From positions 434,001 to 498,000 of the forward strand of contig NZ_CP041025.1 of NCBI RefSeq assembly GCF_006385135.1: a stretch of DNA of 64,000 nt, in the 5' to 3' direction. Made by a program: the position numbers and the translations under genes. Under the pieces are notes generated by a model. It was not told where the DNA came from. It did not search any database and saw only the letters and a list, made by a program, of their open reading frames with translations. Origin of the DNA: Paremcibacter congregatus. Lineage in GTDB: Bacteria; Pseudomonadota; Alphaproteobacteria; Sphingomonadales; Emcibacteraceae. The stretch's first letter is position 1, and the number at the start of each line of letters is the position of its first letter. Positions 47,076-55,358 of this stretch are shown here, piece by piece.

Positions 47076-47472
47076 GCCAAGGTCGTTGCGCACAAGAAAT
47101 TCTTGTGGGCGGCGGGCAGGAGGGCCGCCAGTATTTGGTCAATATAACATTCTCTGCGCACCTTGATGCCGCGGGCCGTCTGCTTTTTGCCTATGAAGAA
47201 TGCGATGGCCGGGCGCGTTCCTATGTGGAGAAGTCTCCTTAATTCATTGTTATAGAATAATTTAATATGATTATTGCTGGCGCCATACTGAAATATGGCG
47301 GGGCCGGGCGTATGAACGATCCTTTAAAAAATATTATTGACAGCGCTGTCAAAAAGAGTATTATCCACAATTGAAGATCAATAGCTTTTGTTGATACCGA
47401 GGCGTTCGGGACAAAATAAAACGGTTATTCGTCTTAGGGAATCTAGGGAAAATATCATGGAGAGGAAAATTA
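47076..47472 (+). other. Region between eda-1 and the TonB receptor
   Basis: It holds the former eda-1 tail up to 47147, a frame of 64 codons ending at 47242 that I take as spurious, a 7-base stem hairpin at 47281-47300 (CGCCATA/TATGGCG) that could end the ED-1 transcript, and the operator-promoter of the TonB receptor at 47337-47364. Confidence 0.5.
47337..47364 (+). promoter_or_regulatory. Operator overlapping the promoter of the TonB receptor gene
   Basis: The perfect 16-base palindrome TTGACAGCGCTGTCAA (47337-47352) contains a consensus -35 (TTGACA), and TATTAT follows 16 bases on as -10 (47359-47364). A repressor bound here would block RNA polymerase directly. The same architecture recurs at 52425, 59353 and 60689. 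Confidence 0.82.
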
Positions 47473-50013
47473 ATGCGTTCTAGAAAATCAATATTATTAG
47501 GCAGTGTCGGCGCTTTGGTCGTCATGAGCGGCCCTGCGGCGATTTCCGCCGCGTCGGCTCAGGAAGAGGTGACGGAACTGGAAGAAGTTGTGGTCACCGG
47601 TATTCGGGGCGGGTTGAAGCAGGCGTTGAATGTAAAGCGTAACAGCAACGCGATTGTGGATGTCATCTCATCTGAAGATATCGGGAAATTTCCTGATAAA
47701 AACGTGGCCGAATCTCTACAGCGGGTGACCGGCGTTGCGATTGCGCGCCAATTTGGTGAAGGTGCCGGGGTTGCCATTCGCGGTGCCAGTCAGAATATGA
47801 CCTTGACGTTGTTGAACGGTCAGAATGTGGCGTCAACTGGTTGGTTCGTACTTGAACCCGCCCGTCGTAGCTTCAATTATTCTTTGCTGCCTTCAGAACT
47901 GGTGGGCAACATTGAAGTGTATAAATCTGCGCAGGCTAATATCGCGGAAGGCGGCATTGGCGGTACGGTTATTATCCATACACGCAAACCTTTGGAAATG
48001 AATGACCTGAGTGTCTATGCCTCTGCTGAAGGCACGCACACCAACGATTCTGGCAAAATCAATCCGCAGCTTTCCGGTCTGGTGAGCTGGAAGAATGAGC
48101 AGGGCAACCTTGGGGTTCTGGTCTCCGGCGTGTATCAACGCCGTCAGATGGAACGCCAGGGCGATGAAGCTTTTTGGGCATGGGGCGCCGGTCCGGTCGC
48201 ATTCGAACAGGATCGTAAGCGGTCCGCCATCAATGCAACAGTGCAGTTCCAGCCGAATGAGAACCTTGACCTGACGGTGAATTACCTGCGCATGAAAATG
48301 CGGGCGGATAATACCAACTATGCCTTATTCCTGACACGTGGGCCTGACGCGGGAACAACAAAATCATTGAATGGGTCTCCTGTTGCTGGTGCGTTGAATG
48401 TTGGTTTCTACCAGGCGCGTCCTCGGGAAGCGACCATGAACTCAAATGTTTATGACTTTGACGCAACCTACTCAGGCGACGATTTCGTGGTGGACTTTCA
48501 GGCTGGTTTGACAGAGTCCACGGGTGGTACTGATTTCGAAATGGTGTTGAATGATGGTACCGTGCCCGATATTTCAGGCAGTACCTATGATTTTTCCAGT
48601 GGCCATATGAAATGGAACTTGAACGAGATCGGCTTTGATTGGGACCCGGGCACCCTTGATATGGGGACAGGGTCGAACTTTAACCGCACACCCAAGAGCG
48701 ACAAAGAACATTATGCTCAGTTTGATGTCTCCCGCGACGTGTCTTGGGGGCCGATTACGACCTATAAATTTGGTATGAAATATTCAGGCCATGACACGAA
48801 GAGCCGCCGATATGAGTATATTCAGGCGGAGGGTTTTAACCCGTCGTTCGCGACAAGTACGATCAACAACGGCTTGATTAAGGCTGGTGTGGATCAGCAT
48901 GAAATTTTGCGCATTGACTTTAATGCCGCGAAAGATCTGGCAAAAGCGAGTATTATCGGAGAGACCGAAGATCTGGGCGCTTATAGCGAACTTGATGAAA
49001 AAACGGTTGCCGCTTATGGTATGGTTGAATTCGAAGGGGATGGCTACCGCGGTAATGCCGGGGTACGTTATACCCATACAAGTGCGACATCGACATTTTA
49101 TGTGAATGGCGAACAGCGTACTCAAAATGCCAAAGATTCTCAATTCCTGCCAAGTTTCAATATTGCGATGGATCTGGCGGATGACTTGGTTCTACGTACT
49201 TCTGGCGCGCGTGTAATGACCCGCCCTCAGTATGTTGATCTTTATGTTAATCCGGATGTTCGGGGGGCAAATGATGATGTTGATGATAATCAATTCTGGA
49301 TCGTCGGTAATATCGGGTTGAAGCCCTTTATCTCTGATCAATTTGATATTGCTCTTGAATGGTATTTCGCCGAAGGCTCCATTTTGTCCTCTACAGTATT
49401 CATGAAAGATGTGAAGAATTTTGTTAGTCAGAATGAGCGTCACGCTAATAATAGTGAGATTCCTTTCAATGGCACCATTCGCCCTGAAGAAGCCGCCGAA
49501 GGGTGGACATTCCAGGAACGTATAAACGGCAAAGCCGCTACTATTAAAGGCGTTGAACTGCAGTATCAGCAGGATTTCGGCAACGGTTTCGGTTTGGTGT
49601 TGAATTATACCTATACAGACTCCGGGTCTGATGATGCGGATACATTCACGGATGGCCAGAAGGTTCTGAGTGATGCATCCAAACATTCTGCCAACGCAAC
49701 GGCATATTATGAATCTGAACGTTTCCAGGTTCGCGGCGCTTACAACTACCGTAGCGCCTACATGCTGCGGGAAACAGGAGCGTATGGTAACCGACTTCAC
49801 GAAGCTTTCGGCAGCGTTGATCTAAGTGCGGCCTATTTTATCACAGATGAAATTACCGTTAATCTAGATGTGAATAATCTGTTTGAAGAAACGTCGAAAC
49901 AGATTGGCAACAACGCGCAAAACACGCCGAATAGCGGGTTCACACCTGACTTCCCTGTGTTTGAATATAATACGGCCCGGAGAATTACCCTCGGCGTAAG
50001 CTATAAGTTCTAA
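47473..50013 (+). CDS. TonB-dependent receptor (carbohydrate uptake type)
   Basis: The 846-residue outer-membrane receptor has a signal peptide (MRSRKSILLGSVGALVVMSG...), a TonB box (LEEVVVTG), the plug domain (KNVAESLQRVTGVAIAR, GGIGGTVIIHTRKP) and a long 22-strand barrel ending in YKF. The plug wording SSEDIGKFPDKNVAESLQR is typical of the large Xanthomonas/Caulobacter group that imports oligosaccharides. It is controlled by the palindromic operator just upstream and followed by SapC and a halogenase-like gene, a conserved combination in glycan-using alphaproteobacteria. Confidence 0.95.
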   Translation: MRSRKSILLGSVGALVVMSGPAAISAASAQEEVTELEEVVVTGIRGGLKQALNVKRNSNAIVDVISSEDIGKFPDKNVAESLQRVTGVAIARQFGEGAGVAIRGASQNMTLTLLNGQNVASTGWFVLEPARRSFNYSLLPSELVGNIEVYKSAQANIAEGGIGGTVIIHTRKPLEMNDLSVYASAEGTHTNDSGKINPQLSGLVSWKNEQGNLGVLVSGVYQRRQMERQGDEAFWAWGAGPVAFEQDRKRSAINATVQFQPNENLDLTVNYLRMKMRADNTNYALFLTRGPDAGTTKSLNGSPVAGALNVGFYQARPREATMNSNVYDFDATYSGDDFVVDFQAGLTESTGGTDFEMVLNDGTVPDISGSTYDFSSGHMKWNLNEIGFDWDPGTLDMGTGSNFNRTPKSDKEHYAQFDVSRDVSWGPITTYKFGMKYSGHDTKSRRYEYIQAEGFNPSFATSTINNGLIKAGVDQHEILRIDFNAAKDLAKASIIGETEDLGAYSELDEKTVAAYGMVEFEGDGYRGNAGVRYTHTSATSTFYVNGEQRTQNAKDSQFLPSFNIAMDLADDLVLRTSGARVMTRPQYVDLYVNPDVRGANDDVDDNQFWIVGNIGLKPFISDQFDIALEWYFAEGSILSSTVFMKDVKNFVSQNERHANNSEIPFNGTIRPEEAAEGWTFQERINGKAATIKGVELQYQQDFGNGFGLVLNYTYTDSGSDDADTFTDGQKVLSDASKHSANATAYYESERFQVRGAYNYRSAYMLRETGAYGNRLHEAFGSVDLSAAYFITDEITVNLDVNNLFEETSKQIGNNAQNTPNSGFTPDFPVFEYNTARRITLGVSYKF

Positions 50014-50030
50014 TTAGCTGCTATTTGGGA

Positions 50031-50062
50031 AAAAGGGGAGTTTCATTAACTCCCCTTTTTTT
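50031..50062 (+). terminator. Rho-independent terminator after the TonB receptor
   Basis: AAAAGGGGAGTT pairs exactly with AACTCCCCTTTT around the loop TCATT, followed by more T. It lies 17 bases after the receptor stop and before SapC, so the two genes may be expressed at different levels. Confidence 0.9.
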
Positions 50063-50121
50063 CATTCTAAATATGTTATGCTCCAATTTTACAAAGAGTT
50101 AAAACTTCACGGGAGACTTCG

Positions 50122-50829
50122 ATGCCATCAAATTTTGTACCGCTGAATCCAGTTGATCACGGGTTGCTCAAAATTCGCGCGCGGAAAGATTTTAGGCTGA
50201 TGAAGGACGCACATGTCATTCCATTGGGGGTGCATGAATTTTTTCAGGCAAGTGCTGAATATCCTGTTGTTTTTGTTAAAAATTCTGAAAATGGTCAATT
50301 CATACCGGTTGCCATGATGGGTCTGAAGCCTGGCGAGAATCTATTTGTCGGACCCGAAGGGTGGGAGGGTCTGTATATCCCCATGGCTATTCGCAATCAT
50401 CCTTTTCACTTAATGCGTAATCCACAGGATGAAGAAAAAGTGATGGTGGCGATAGATGAGAAAAGTACCACCCTTAGCCTTGATGAGGGGGCTCGCTTAT
50501 TCAAAGACGATGGGAGTAGAAGCGATATTCTAGAGGAGCGCATGCAGGATCTGAGAAATCATTTCGAAAGCAGTCAGCTCACAGAAAGTTTTACAGCGTT
50601 GGTGACGGGCCTTGACCTTCTGGCGCAAAGAAACCTGACAGTTGAGGTTAGTGGGGAAACGATTGATCTGGAAGGTATTTATTTTATCGACGAAGTTAAA
50701 TTGAATGCAGTGCCCGATGATCAGTTTTTGGACTTGCGTCAGCATGGCTTTTTACCGTTGCTCTATGCCCAGATGGTATCGGTACATCAAATCCGATGTC
50801 TGGCAAGTCTTCAGGCGCAACGCAAATAG
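50122..50829 (+). CDS. SapC-family protein
   Basis: The 235-residue product matches the SapC family along its length: FVPLNPVDHGLLKIR at the start, FQASAEYPVVFVKN, LFVGPEGWEGLYIPMAIRNHPF and the later GIYFIDEVKLNAVPDD. The family was named from a Campylobacter S-layer locus, but in alphaproteobacteria it recurs beside TonB receptors and tryptophan-halogenase-like genes in glycan loci; its function is unknown. No signal peptide is present, so it should be cytoplasmic. Confidence 0.88.
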   Translation: MPSNFVPLNPVDHGLLKIRARKDFRLMKDAHVIPLGVHEFFQASAEYPVVFVKNSENGQFIPVAMMGLKPGENLFVGPEGWEGLYIPMAIRNHPFHLMRNPQDEEKVMVAIDEKSTTLSLDEGARLFKDDGSRSDILEERMQDLRNHFESSQLTESFTALVTGLDLLAQRNLTVEVSGETIDLEGIYFIDEVKLNAVPDDQFLDLRQHGFLPLLYAQMVSVHQIRCLASLQAQRK

Positions 50830-50839
50830 TGAGGGTATC

Positions 50840-52399
50840 TTGAGAGCCGACACCGCGATTAAATCAATTGTCATTGTTGGCGGCGGGACTGCCGGGTGGT
50901 TGGCGGCGAATTATCTCGCCCGCTGTCTGAAGGCCGGACCGGGCGATGATTTTTCCATCACGTTGATTGAATCGCCGGATATTCCGACCATCGGCGTGGG
51001 GGAAGGCACGGTGCCGTCCATGCGGCAGACCTTGAAGTTCCTCGGCATTAGTGAAACAGAGTTTATCCGGGAATGTGACGCGACCTTCAAACAGTCCATT
51101 GAGTTTGTCGACTGGCTGCATGTACCAAAAGACGGGAAACATCACCGCTATTATCACCTGTTTGATGATCCGATCCGGCAAGATTTTGATCTGACGCCTT
51201 ATTGGCTGAAAGGGTGCGCCGGCGCGACAAATTATGCTGATGCGGTATCAATGCAAAGCCTGTTCTGTGATCAGAGCCGCGGCCCAAAGCACATCACCAC
51301 ACCGGAATATGAGGGCGCGAGCGGTTATGCCTATCATCTGGATGCGGTGAAATTCGCCAAACTGTTGACCCGGCACGCTACCGAGCGTCACAGTGTGCGG
51401 CATTTGCTCGGGAATGTTACCCAGGTGGTGGTGAAAGACAATGGCCATGTGGATTATCTTGACACGGACCGCTGTGGCAGGCTTCAGGCGGATTTTTATG
51501 TGGATTGCAGCGGGTTTGCTTCTCTTCTGGTCGGCGGGGCGCTTGGGGTGCCTTTTATCGACAAAGGGGGCGAGCTTTTCGTCGATCATGCGGTGGCGAT
51601 TCAGGTGCCTTATGCCGATCCGGAGGGACCGATCGCCAGTCAGACCATTTCCACGGCGCGGGACGCCGGCTGGATCTGGGATATCGGCCTGTCGGCCCGG
51701 CGCGGCACCGGTTATGTTTATTCCAGTAAATATACCGATCATGACACGGCAGAACAGGTCATCCGTGATTATATCGGCCCGGCGGCGGATGAACTGCCTT
51801 GTCGCAAGATCCCTATGCGCATCGGCTATCGAGAGACATTCTGGCAAGGCAACTGCGTTGCCATTGGCCTGTCCCAGGGCTTTATCGAGCCACTGGAGGC
51901 GACGGCTTTACTGATGGTGGATGGGGCCTGCCGTATGCTGGCAGAACAGTTCCCGACCGATAGTGCGGCGCTTGACGGGGCGGCGAAACGTTATAACCGG
52001 TTGTTGCGCTATGGCTATGACCGGGTGATTGATTTCATCAAATTGCATTATTACCTGAGCCGTCGCGACGACAGCGCGTTCTGGATTGATAATCGTCGGG
52101 CAGAGACTGTTTCGGATCACCTGCTGGAGCGGCTGGACCAGTGGCGATATGCCCCGCCGAGCGCCTATGATTTCTTCAGCAAGTTTGAAGTCTTCAACCT
52201 GGAAAACTATCTCTATGTGCTTTATGGCATGGACTTTGTGACCGATATGGCGTCGCACGGCGCCAGATATCCTGAAGACGAGGCCGCCAGAAGGCTGTTT
52301 GACCAGATCCGGCAGGCCCGGAATAATGCAGCGGTCCAGATGCCGGACCACCGGGGCCTTATTGATAAAATTCACAAGTTTGGATTGCAAAAAACATAA
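50840..52399 (+). CDS. Tryptophan-halogenase-like flavoprotein
   Basis: The product of 519 residues is a flavin-dependent halogenase-family protein: FAD-binding VIVGGGTAGWLAANYL, PTIGVGEGTVPSMRQTL, an active-site lysine candidate K84 in ATFKQSIEFVDW, the WxWxI-type motif in AGWIWDIGLSARRG near residue 277, and SQGFIEPLEATAL with the catalytic Glu region. I take the TTG at 50840 as start because GAGG lies 5 bases before it and the FAD fold begins at once; the frame is open upstream only inside sapC. No other natural-product genes are nearby. The partner SapC and TonB receptor suggest a role in carbohydrate use, with the substrate unknown. Confidence 0.88.
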   Translation: MRADTAIKSIVIVGGGTAGWLAANYLARCLKAGPGDDFSITLIESPDIPTIGVGEGTVPSMRQTLKFLGISETEFIRECDATFKQSIEFVDWLHVPKDGKHHRYYHLFDDPIRQDFDLTPYWLKGCAGATNYADAVSMQSLFCDQSRGPKHITTPEYEGASGYAYHLDAVKFAKLLTRHATERHSVRHLLGNVTQVVVKDNGHVDYLDTDRCGRLQADFYVDCSGFASLLVGGALGVPFIDKGGELFVDHAVAIQVPYADPEGPIASQTISTARDAGWIWDIGLSARRGTGYVYSSKYTDHDTAEQVIRDYIGPAADELPCRKIPMRIGYRETFWQGNCVAIGLSQGFIEPLEATALLMVDGACRMLAEQFPTDSAALDGAAKRYNRLLRYGYDRVIDFIKLHYYLSRRDDSAFWIDNRRAETVSDHLLERLDQWRYAPPSAYDFFSKFEVFNLENYLYVLYGMDFVTDMASHGARYPEDEAARRLFDQIRQARNNAAVQMPDHRGLIDKIHKFGLQKT

Positions 52400-52424
52400 A
52401 GGGGTCCGGGGATGAAAAATAATA

Positions 52425-52453
52425 TTGACAGCGCTGTCAAAATGACTTATAAA
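52425..52453 (+). promoter_or_regulatory. Operator overlapping a promoter upstream of the DUF5009 gene
   Basis: TTGACAGCGCTGTCAA (52425-52440) carries the -35 TTGACA, and TATAAA lies exactly 17 bases further (52448-52453), the best promoter of the four sites. Transcription should start near 52460, which places the hairpin at 52477 in the leader. Confidence 0.82.
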
Positions 52454-52476
52454 AAGGGCGATATCATTAGTCCTTA

Positions 52477-52513
52477 GCCGTTATGTTGTTTTTCAGCATA
52501 ACGGCATTTTTTT
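52477..52513 (+). terminator. Intrinsic terminator between operator-promoter and DUF5009 gene
   Basis: GCCGTTATG pairs with CATAACGGC, the stem continues inward by three more pairs (one G-T) to a TTTTT loop, and it is followed by A and seven T. It may terminate the halogenase transcript, but it lies downstream of the promoter at 52425-52453, so it would also stop that transcript after about 50 bases unless it is attenuated. Confidence 0.85.
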
Positions 52514-52587
52514 GCACTGAAGTCGGCAGAACCAAGCGTATCGGGGTGTTCTGTAAAAACAAAAATAAACGGGTATAAGGAGTAAAG

Positions 52588-53694
52588 ATGTCACAGCACA
52601 GGTTATTATCTCTCGATGTTCTGCGGGGGCTGACGGTTATTGGCATGGTGGTGGTCAACAGTGCCGCGATGTTTTCTGTTGAAGGGGAGCGGGATGCCTA
52701 TGCCCTGCTGCTGCATGCGTCCTGGAACGGGGCGACGTTGGCGGATATGGTCTTTCCCTTTTTCCTGCTGATTGTCGGGGTATCGATCCCTTTCGCATTA
52801 TCTTCATTGAAAGAACGCCAAGGGCTTGAGCGCAAGGTATTTCTGAGGCTCCTGTGGCGCGGCAGTCTGCTGTTTCTGATTGGCGTGGTTCTGGCGGCTT
52901 ATTTCTTCGATCCTGACGGGGAAAGGCAATTCCGCATCATGGGGGTATTGCAACGTATCGGCATTGTGTTTTTTGCCGCTGCGGTGATCTTCATGGTGAC
53001 CGGCTGGCGGGCGCAACTGATGATTACGGCGGCGCTTTTGCTGGGCTATTGGGGAATGTGCTTGTTGCCCTTCCCGGATGGGGGAACGGATCTCGGCGTG
53101 CCGGGGCAGAATTTTGTCCATTGGGTGGATCGTTTGATCCTCGGGCAGCGTCTTTATGTGACCGAGGGCCCTTATCCTTATGATCCTGAAGGATTGCTCA
53201 GTAGCCTGCCGGGCATTGCCCAGGCCCTGATCGGGGTTCTGGTGGGACAGGTGATCCGCCGTAAAGGGGCGATGGAAAGTCACTTGGGAACCCTGTTCAT
53301 CGCCGGGGGGCTGATGGCGCTAGCGGGCTGGGGCTGGTCCTACGTTTATCCGCTGAACAAGGCATTGTGGAGCAGTAGTTTTGTTCTCTATACTTCAGGC
53401 CTTGGAATTCTGTTATTGGCGCTGCTGATTTATGTGATTGATGTCCGGGGCTGGAAAGCTGGCTGGACACCGCCTTGTGCGGCTTTTGGACTTAACGCCA
53501 TCACGGCTTATGTCTGGCATGCCTTTGCCACCAGCATTGTGCTTTATGGCATAATTGGCGAGACGGCATATACGTTTGGGTTGAGTTTTCTTGATCCCAA
53601 AGCCGCAATGGCGTTGCCGATCCTGGCGGCGGTGATCCTGACCTGGATCCCCATCGCCGTGTTGCAGTGGCGCGGAATAGTGATCAAGGTTTAA
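52588..53694 (+). CDS. DUF5009 / NagX-like membrane acyltransferase-family protein
   Basis: The 368-residue protein has about ten membrane spans and the HGSNAT/NagX-type start: LLSLDVLRGLTVIGMVVVNS, then WNGATLADMVFPFFLLIVGVSIPFAL, with LGYWGMCLLPFPDGGTDLG and RQFRIMGVLQRIGI. Relatives are acetyl-CoA:glucosaminide transferases of the lysosomal HGSNAT type and bacterial NagX, so a role in amino-sugar handling is likely and would fit the GH20 hexosaminidase at the end of the window. AAGGAG precedes the ATG by 6 bases. Confidence 0.85.
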   Translation: MSQHRLLSLDVLRGLTVIGMVVVNSAAMFSVEGERDAYALLLHASWNGATLADMVFPFFLLIVGVSIPFALSSLKERQGLERKVFLRLLWRGSLLFLIGVVLAAYFFDPDGERQFRIMGVLQRIGIVFFAAAVIFMVTGWRAQLMITAALLLGYWGMCLLPFPDGGTDLGVPGQNFVHWVDRLILGQRLYVTEGPYPYDPEGLLSSLPGIAQALIGVLVGQVIRRKGAMESHLGTLFIAGGLMALAGWGWSYVYPLNKALWSSSFVLYTSGLGILLLALLIYVIDVRGWKAGWTPPCAAFGLNAITAYVWHAFATSIVLYGIIGETAYTFGLSFLDPKAAMALPILAAVILTWIPIAVLQWRGIVIKV

Positions 53695-53721
53695 ACCTAT
53701 CAAGGGTTAACGCCATTAAGT

Positions 53722-54354
53722 TTAAAAACGGGCGGCCGCACGGGCGAGGGTTTCGATCTTCGCCCAGTCCCTGTTGGCAATGTCCTGGGCGGAAACCATC
53801 CAGGAGCCGCCGACACAAACCACATTGGGCAGACTGAGATAAGAAGGGGCGAGATCCGGACTGATGCCGCCTGTAGGGCAGAATTTGGCGTGGGCCAGGG
53901 GGCCGGAGAAGGATTTCAACAATTCACGGCCGCCGATGGCTTCAGCAGGAAACAGCTTCAACATGCTGTAGCCCCGCTCCATAAGATGCATCACTTCGCT
54001 GGCGGTGGCGACACCGGGAAGAAGCGGGGTCAGGCTGTTCTCGGCGGCATCAAGCAGGCGGTCGGTGTGGCCGGGACTGACGGCAAAACGCGCCCCGGCA
54101 TCTGTGACTTGTGTCAACAGTTCCGGCGTATTCACTGTACCGGCCCCGATGATGGCTTCGGGGATTTCAGCTGCGATCAGGCGCAAGGCTTCCAGCGCGA
54201 CAGGGGTGCGCAGCGTTAATTCGAGCACGTTTAGACCACCCTTGACCAGAGCCTCTGCCAGGGGCAGGGCGTCTTCTATATGTGAAATGGTCAAGACCGG
54301 GATCACCGCGCAGCCGTCAAGCAGAGCGGGCAGAGACGCATTTGTATGGGGCAT
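53722..54354 (-). CDS. eda: KDPG aldolase, copy 2
   Basis: The full-length 210-residue aldolase has the general-base region LELTLRT, Schiff-base K133 in MLKLFPAEAIGG, FCPTGGISPD and CVGGSWMVSAQDIANRDW followed by a complete last helix. It is the final gene of the second ED operon and overlaps glk-2 by one base. Because copy 1 is cut by an amber codon, this is probably the main KDPG aldolase. Confidence 0.95.
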   Translation of the reverse strand: MPHTNASLPALLDGCAVIPVLTISHIEDALPLAEALVKGGLNVLELTLRTPVALEALRLIAAEIPEAIIGAGTVNTPELLTQVTDAGARFAVSPGHTDRLLDAAENSLTPLLPGVATASEVMHLMERGYSMLKLFPAEAIGGRELLKSFSGPLAHAKFCPTGGISPDLAPSYLSLPNVVCVGGSWMVSAQDIANRDWAKIETLARAAARF

Positions 54355-55358
54355 TACATATCCTCGTGATAAAGCGCAGGTGACACCGCCCAGGCGGCCG
54401 CGCCGATCAGGGCCGGCTGCTGTTCCAGAATCTGATAGGTGGGGATGGCCTTGACATAAGTCAGACGTCCCTTGCTTTCGAAAGAGTCGCGAAATCCGCT
54501 GTTGCGGAAATAATCCTCGATCCGGGGCAGGATGCCGCCGGCAAGATAAATGCCGCCGGTGGCGTTGAACACCAGGGCCATGTCACTGGCGAAACGTCCA
54601 AGAAGCGCGCTGAAAAGATCAAGGGTCTTGGTGCAGGTCTGGTCGCTGTTCTCCAGCGCCTTGCGGGTGATTTCTTCCGGTGTCAGGCTGGCGGGGGGCA
54701 TTTTATCAAGATGCGCGAGGGCGCGGTACAGCGCCACCAGTCCCTGACCCGAGAGGAGCCGTTCGACTGAAACCCGCGGGTGTTGCTGTTTGATGATTTC
54801 CATAACCTCGAATTCAAGACGATTGGTGGGCGCGAAACAGATGTTGCCGCCCTCGCTGGAGAAGATCTTCCATTTATCATCCAGAGGGGTCAGCGCCGCC
54901 ATGCCGAGGCCTGTGCCGGGGCCGACAACGACGGCGGGACCGGAGGCGACCTTTTGCCCGCCACCAATCTGGAAGAACTGGTCATCGGACAAATGCGGTA
55001 TGGCGCAGGCGATGGCGGCAAAATCATTCATGATCTGCACGTCCTGCATTTTCAGGGCCTTTTTCATGCTGTCGCCGGAAAAACTCCAGGGATAATCGAC
55101 CAGCTGAATATTGTCTTCGACCACCGGTGCGGCGGCGGCAATGACGGCGCGCTGTGGTTTTTCCCCCGTGGTGGCGGACAGGTAACTGGAAAAAACCGCC
55201 TCAGGGGTATCAAAACTTGCGGTGGGCAGGATGACAAGATTGTGCAGTTCCACATGTAATGCCCGGGTCTCATCCTGATCCACATGAGCCAGGGCAATGC
55301 GGGTATTGGTTCCGCCAATATCGGCGACCAGAAGCGGTGCGTTGGTCAATCGTGTCAT
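54354..55358 (-). CDS. glk: Glucokinase, copy 2
   Basis: The 334-residue kinase has [44 protein letters not shown] and [17 protein letters not shown], the same family as copy 1 but clearly divergent in sequence. It overlaps edd-2 by 4 bases (ATGA), preserving the gene order and coupling seen in the first operon. Confidence 0.95.
   Translation of the reverse strand: MTRLTNAPLLVADIGGTNTRIALAHVDQDETRALHVELHNLVILPTASFDTPEAVFSSYLSATTGEKPQRAVIAAAAPVVEDNIQLVDYPWSFSGDSMKKALKMQDVQIMNDFAAIACAIPHLSDDQFFQIGGGQKVASGPAVVVGPGTGLGMAALTPLDDKWKIFSSEGGNICFAPTNRLEFEVMEIIKQQHPRVSVERLLSGQGLVALYRALAHLDKMPPASLTPEEITRKALENSDQTCTKTLDLFSALLGRFASDMALVFNATGGIYLAGGILPRIEDYFRNSGFRDSFESKGRLTYVKAIPTYQILEQQPALIGAAAWAVSPALYHEDM

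Noticed and set aside
47048-47242. 64-codon frame after eda-1 as a separate gene
   Set aside because: It starts inside eda-1 in another frame, has no ribosome-binding site, and its upstream part overlaps the natural tail of eda-1.
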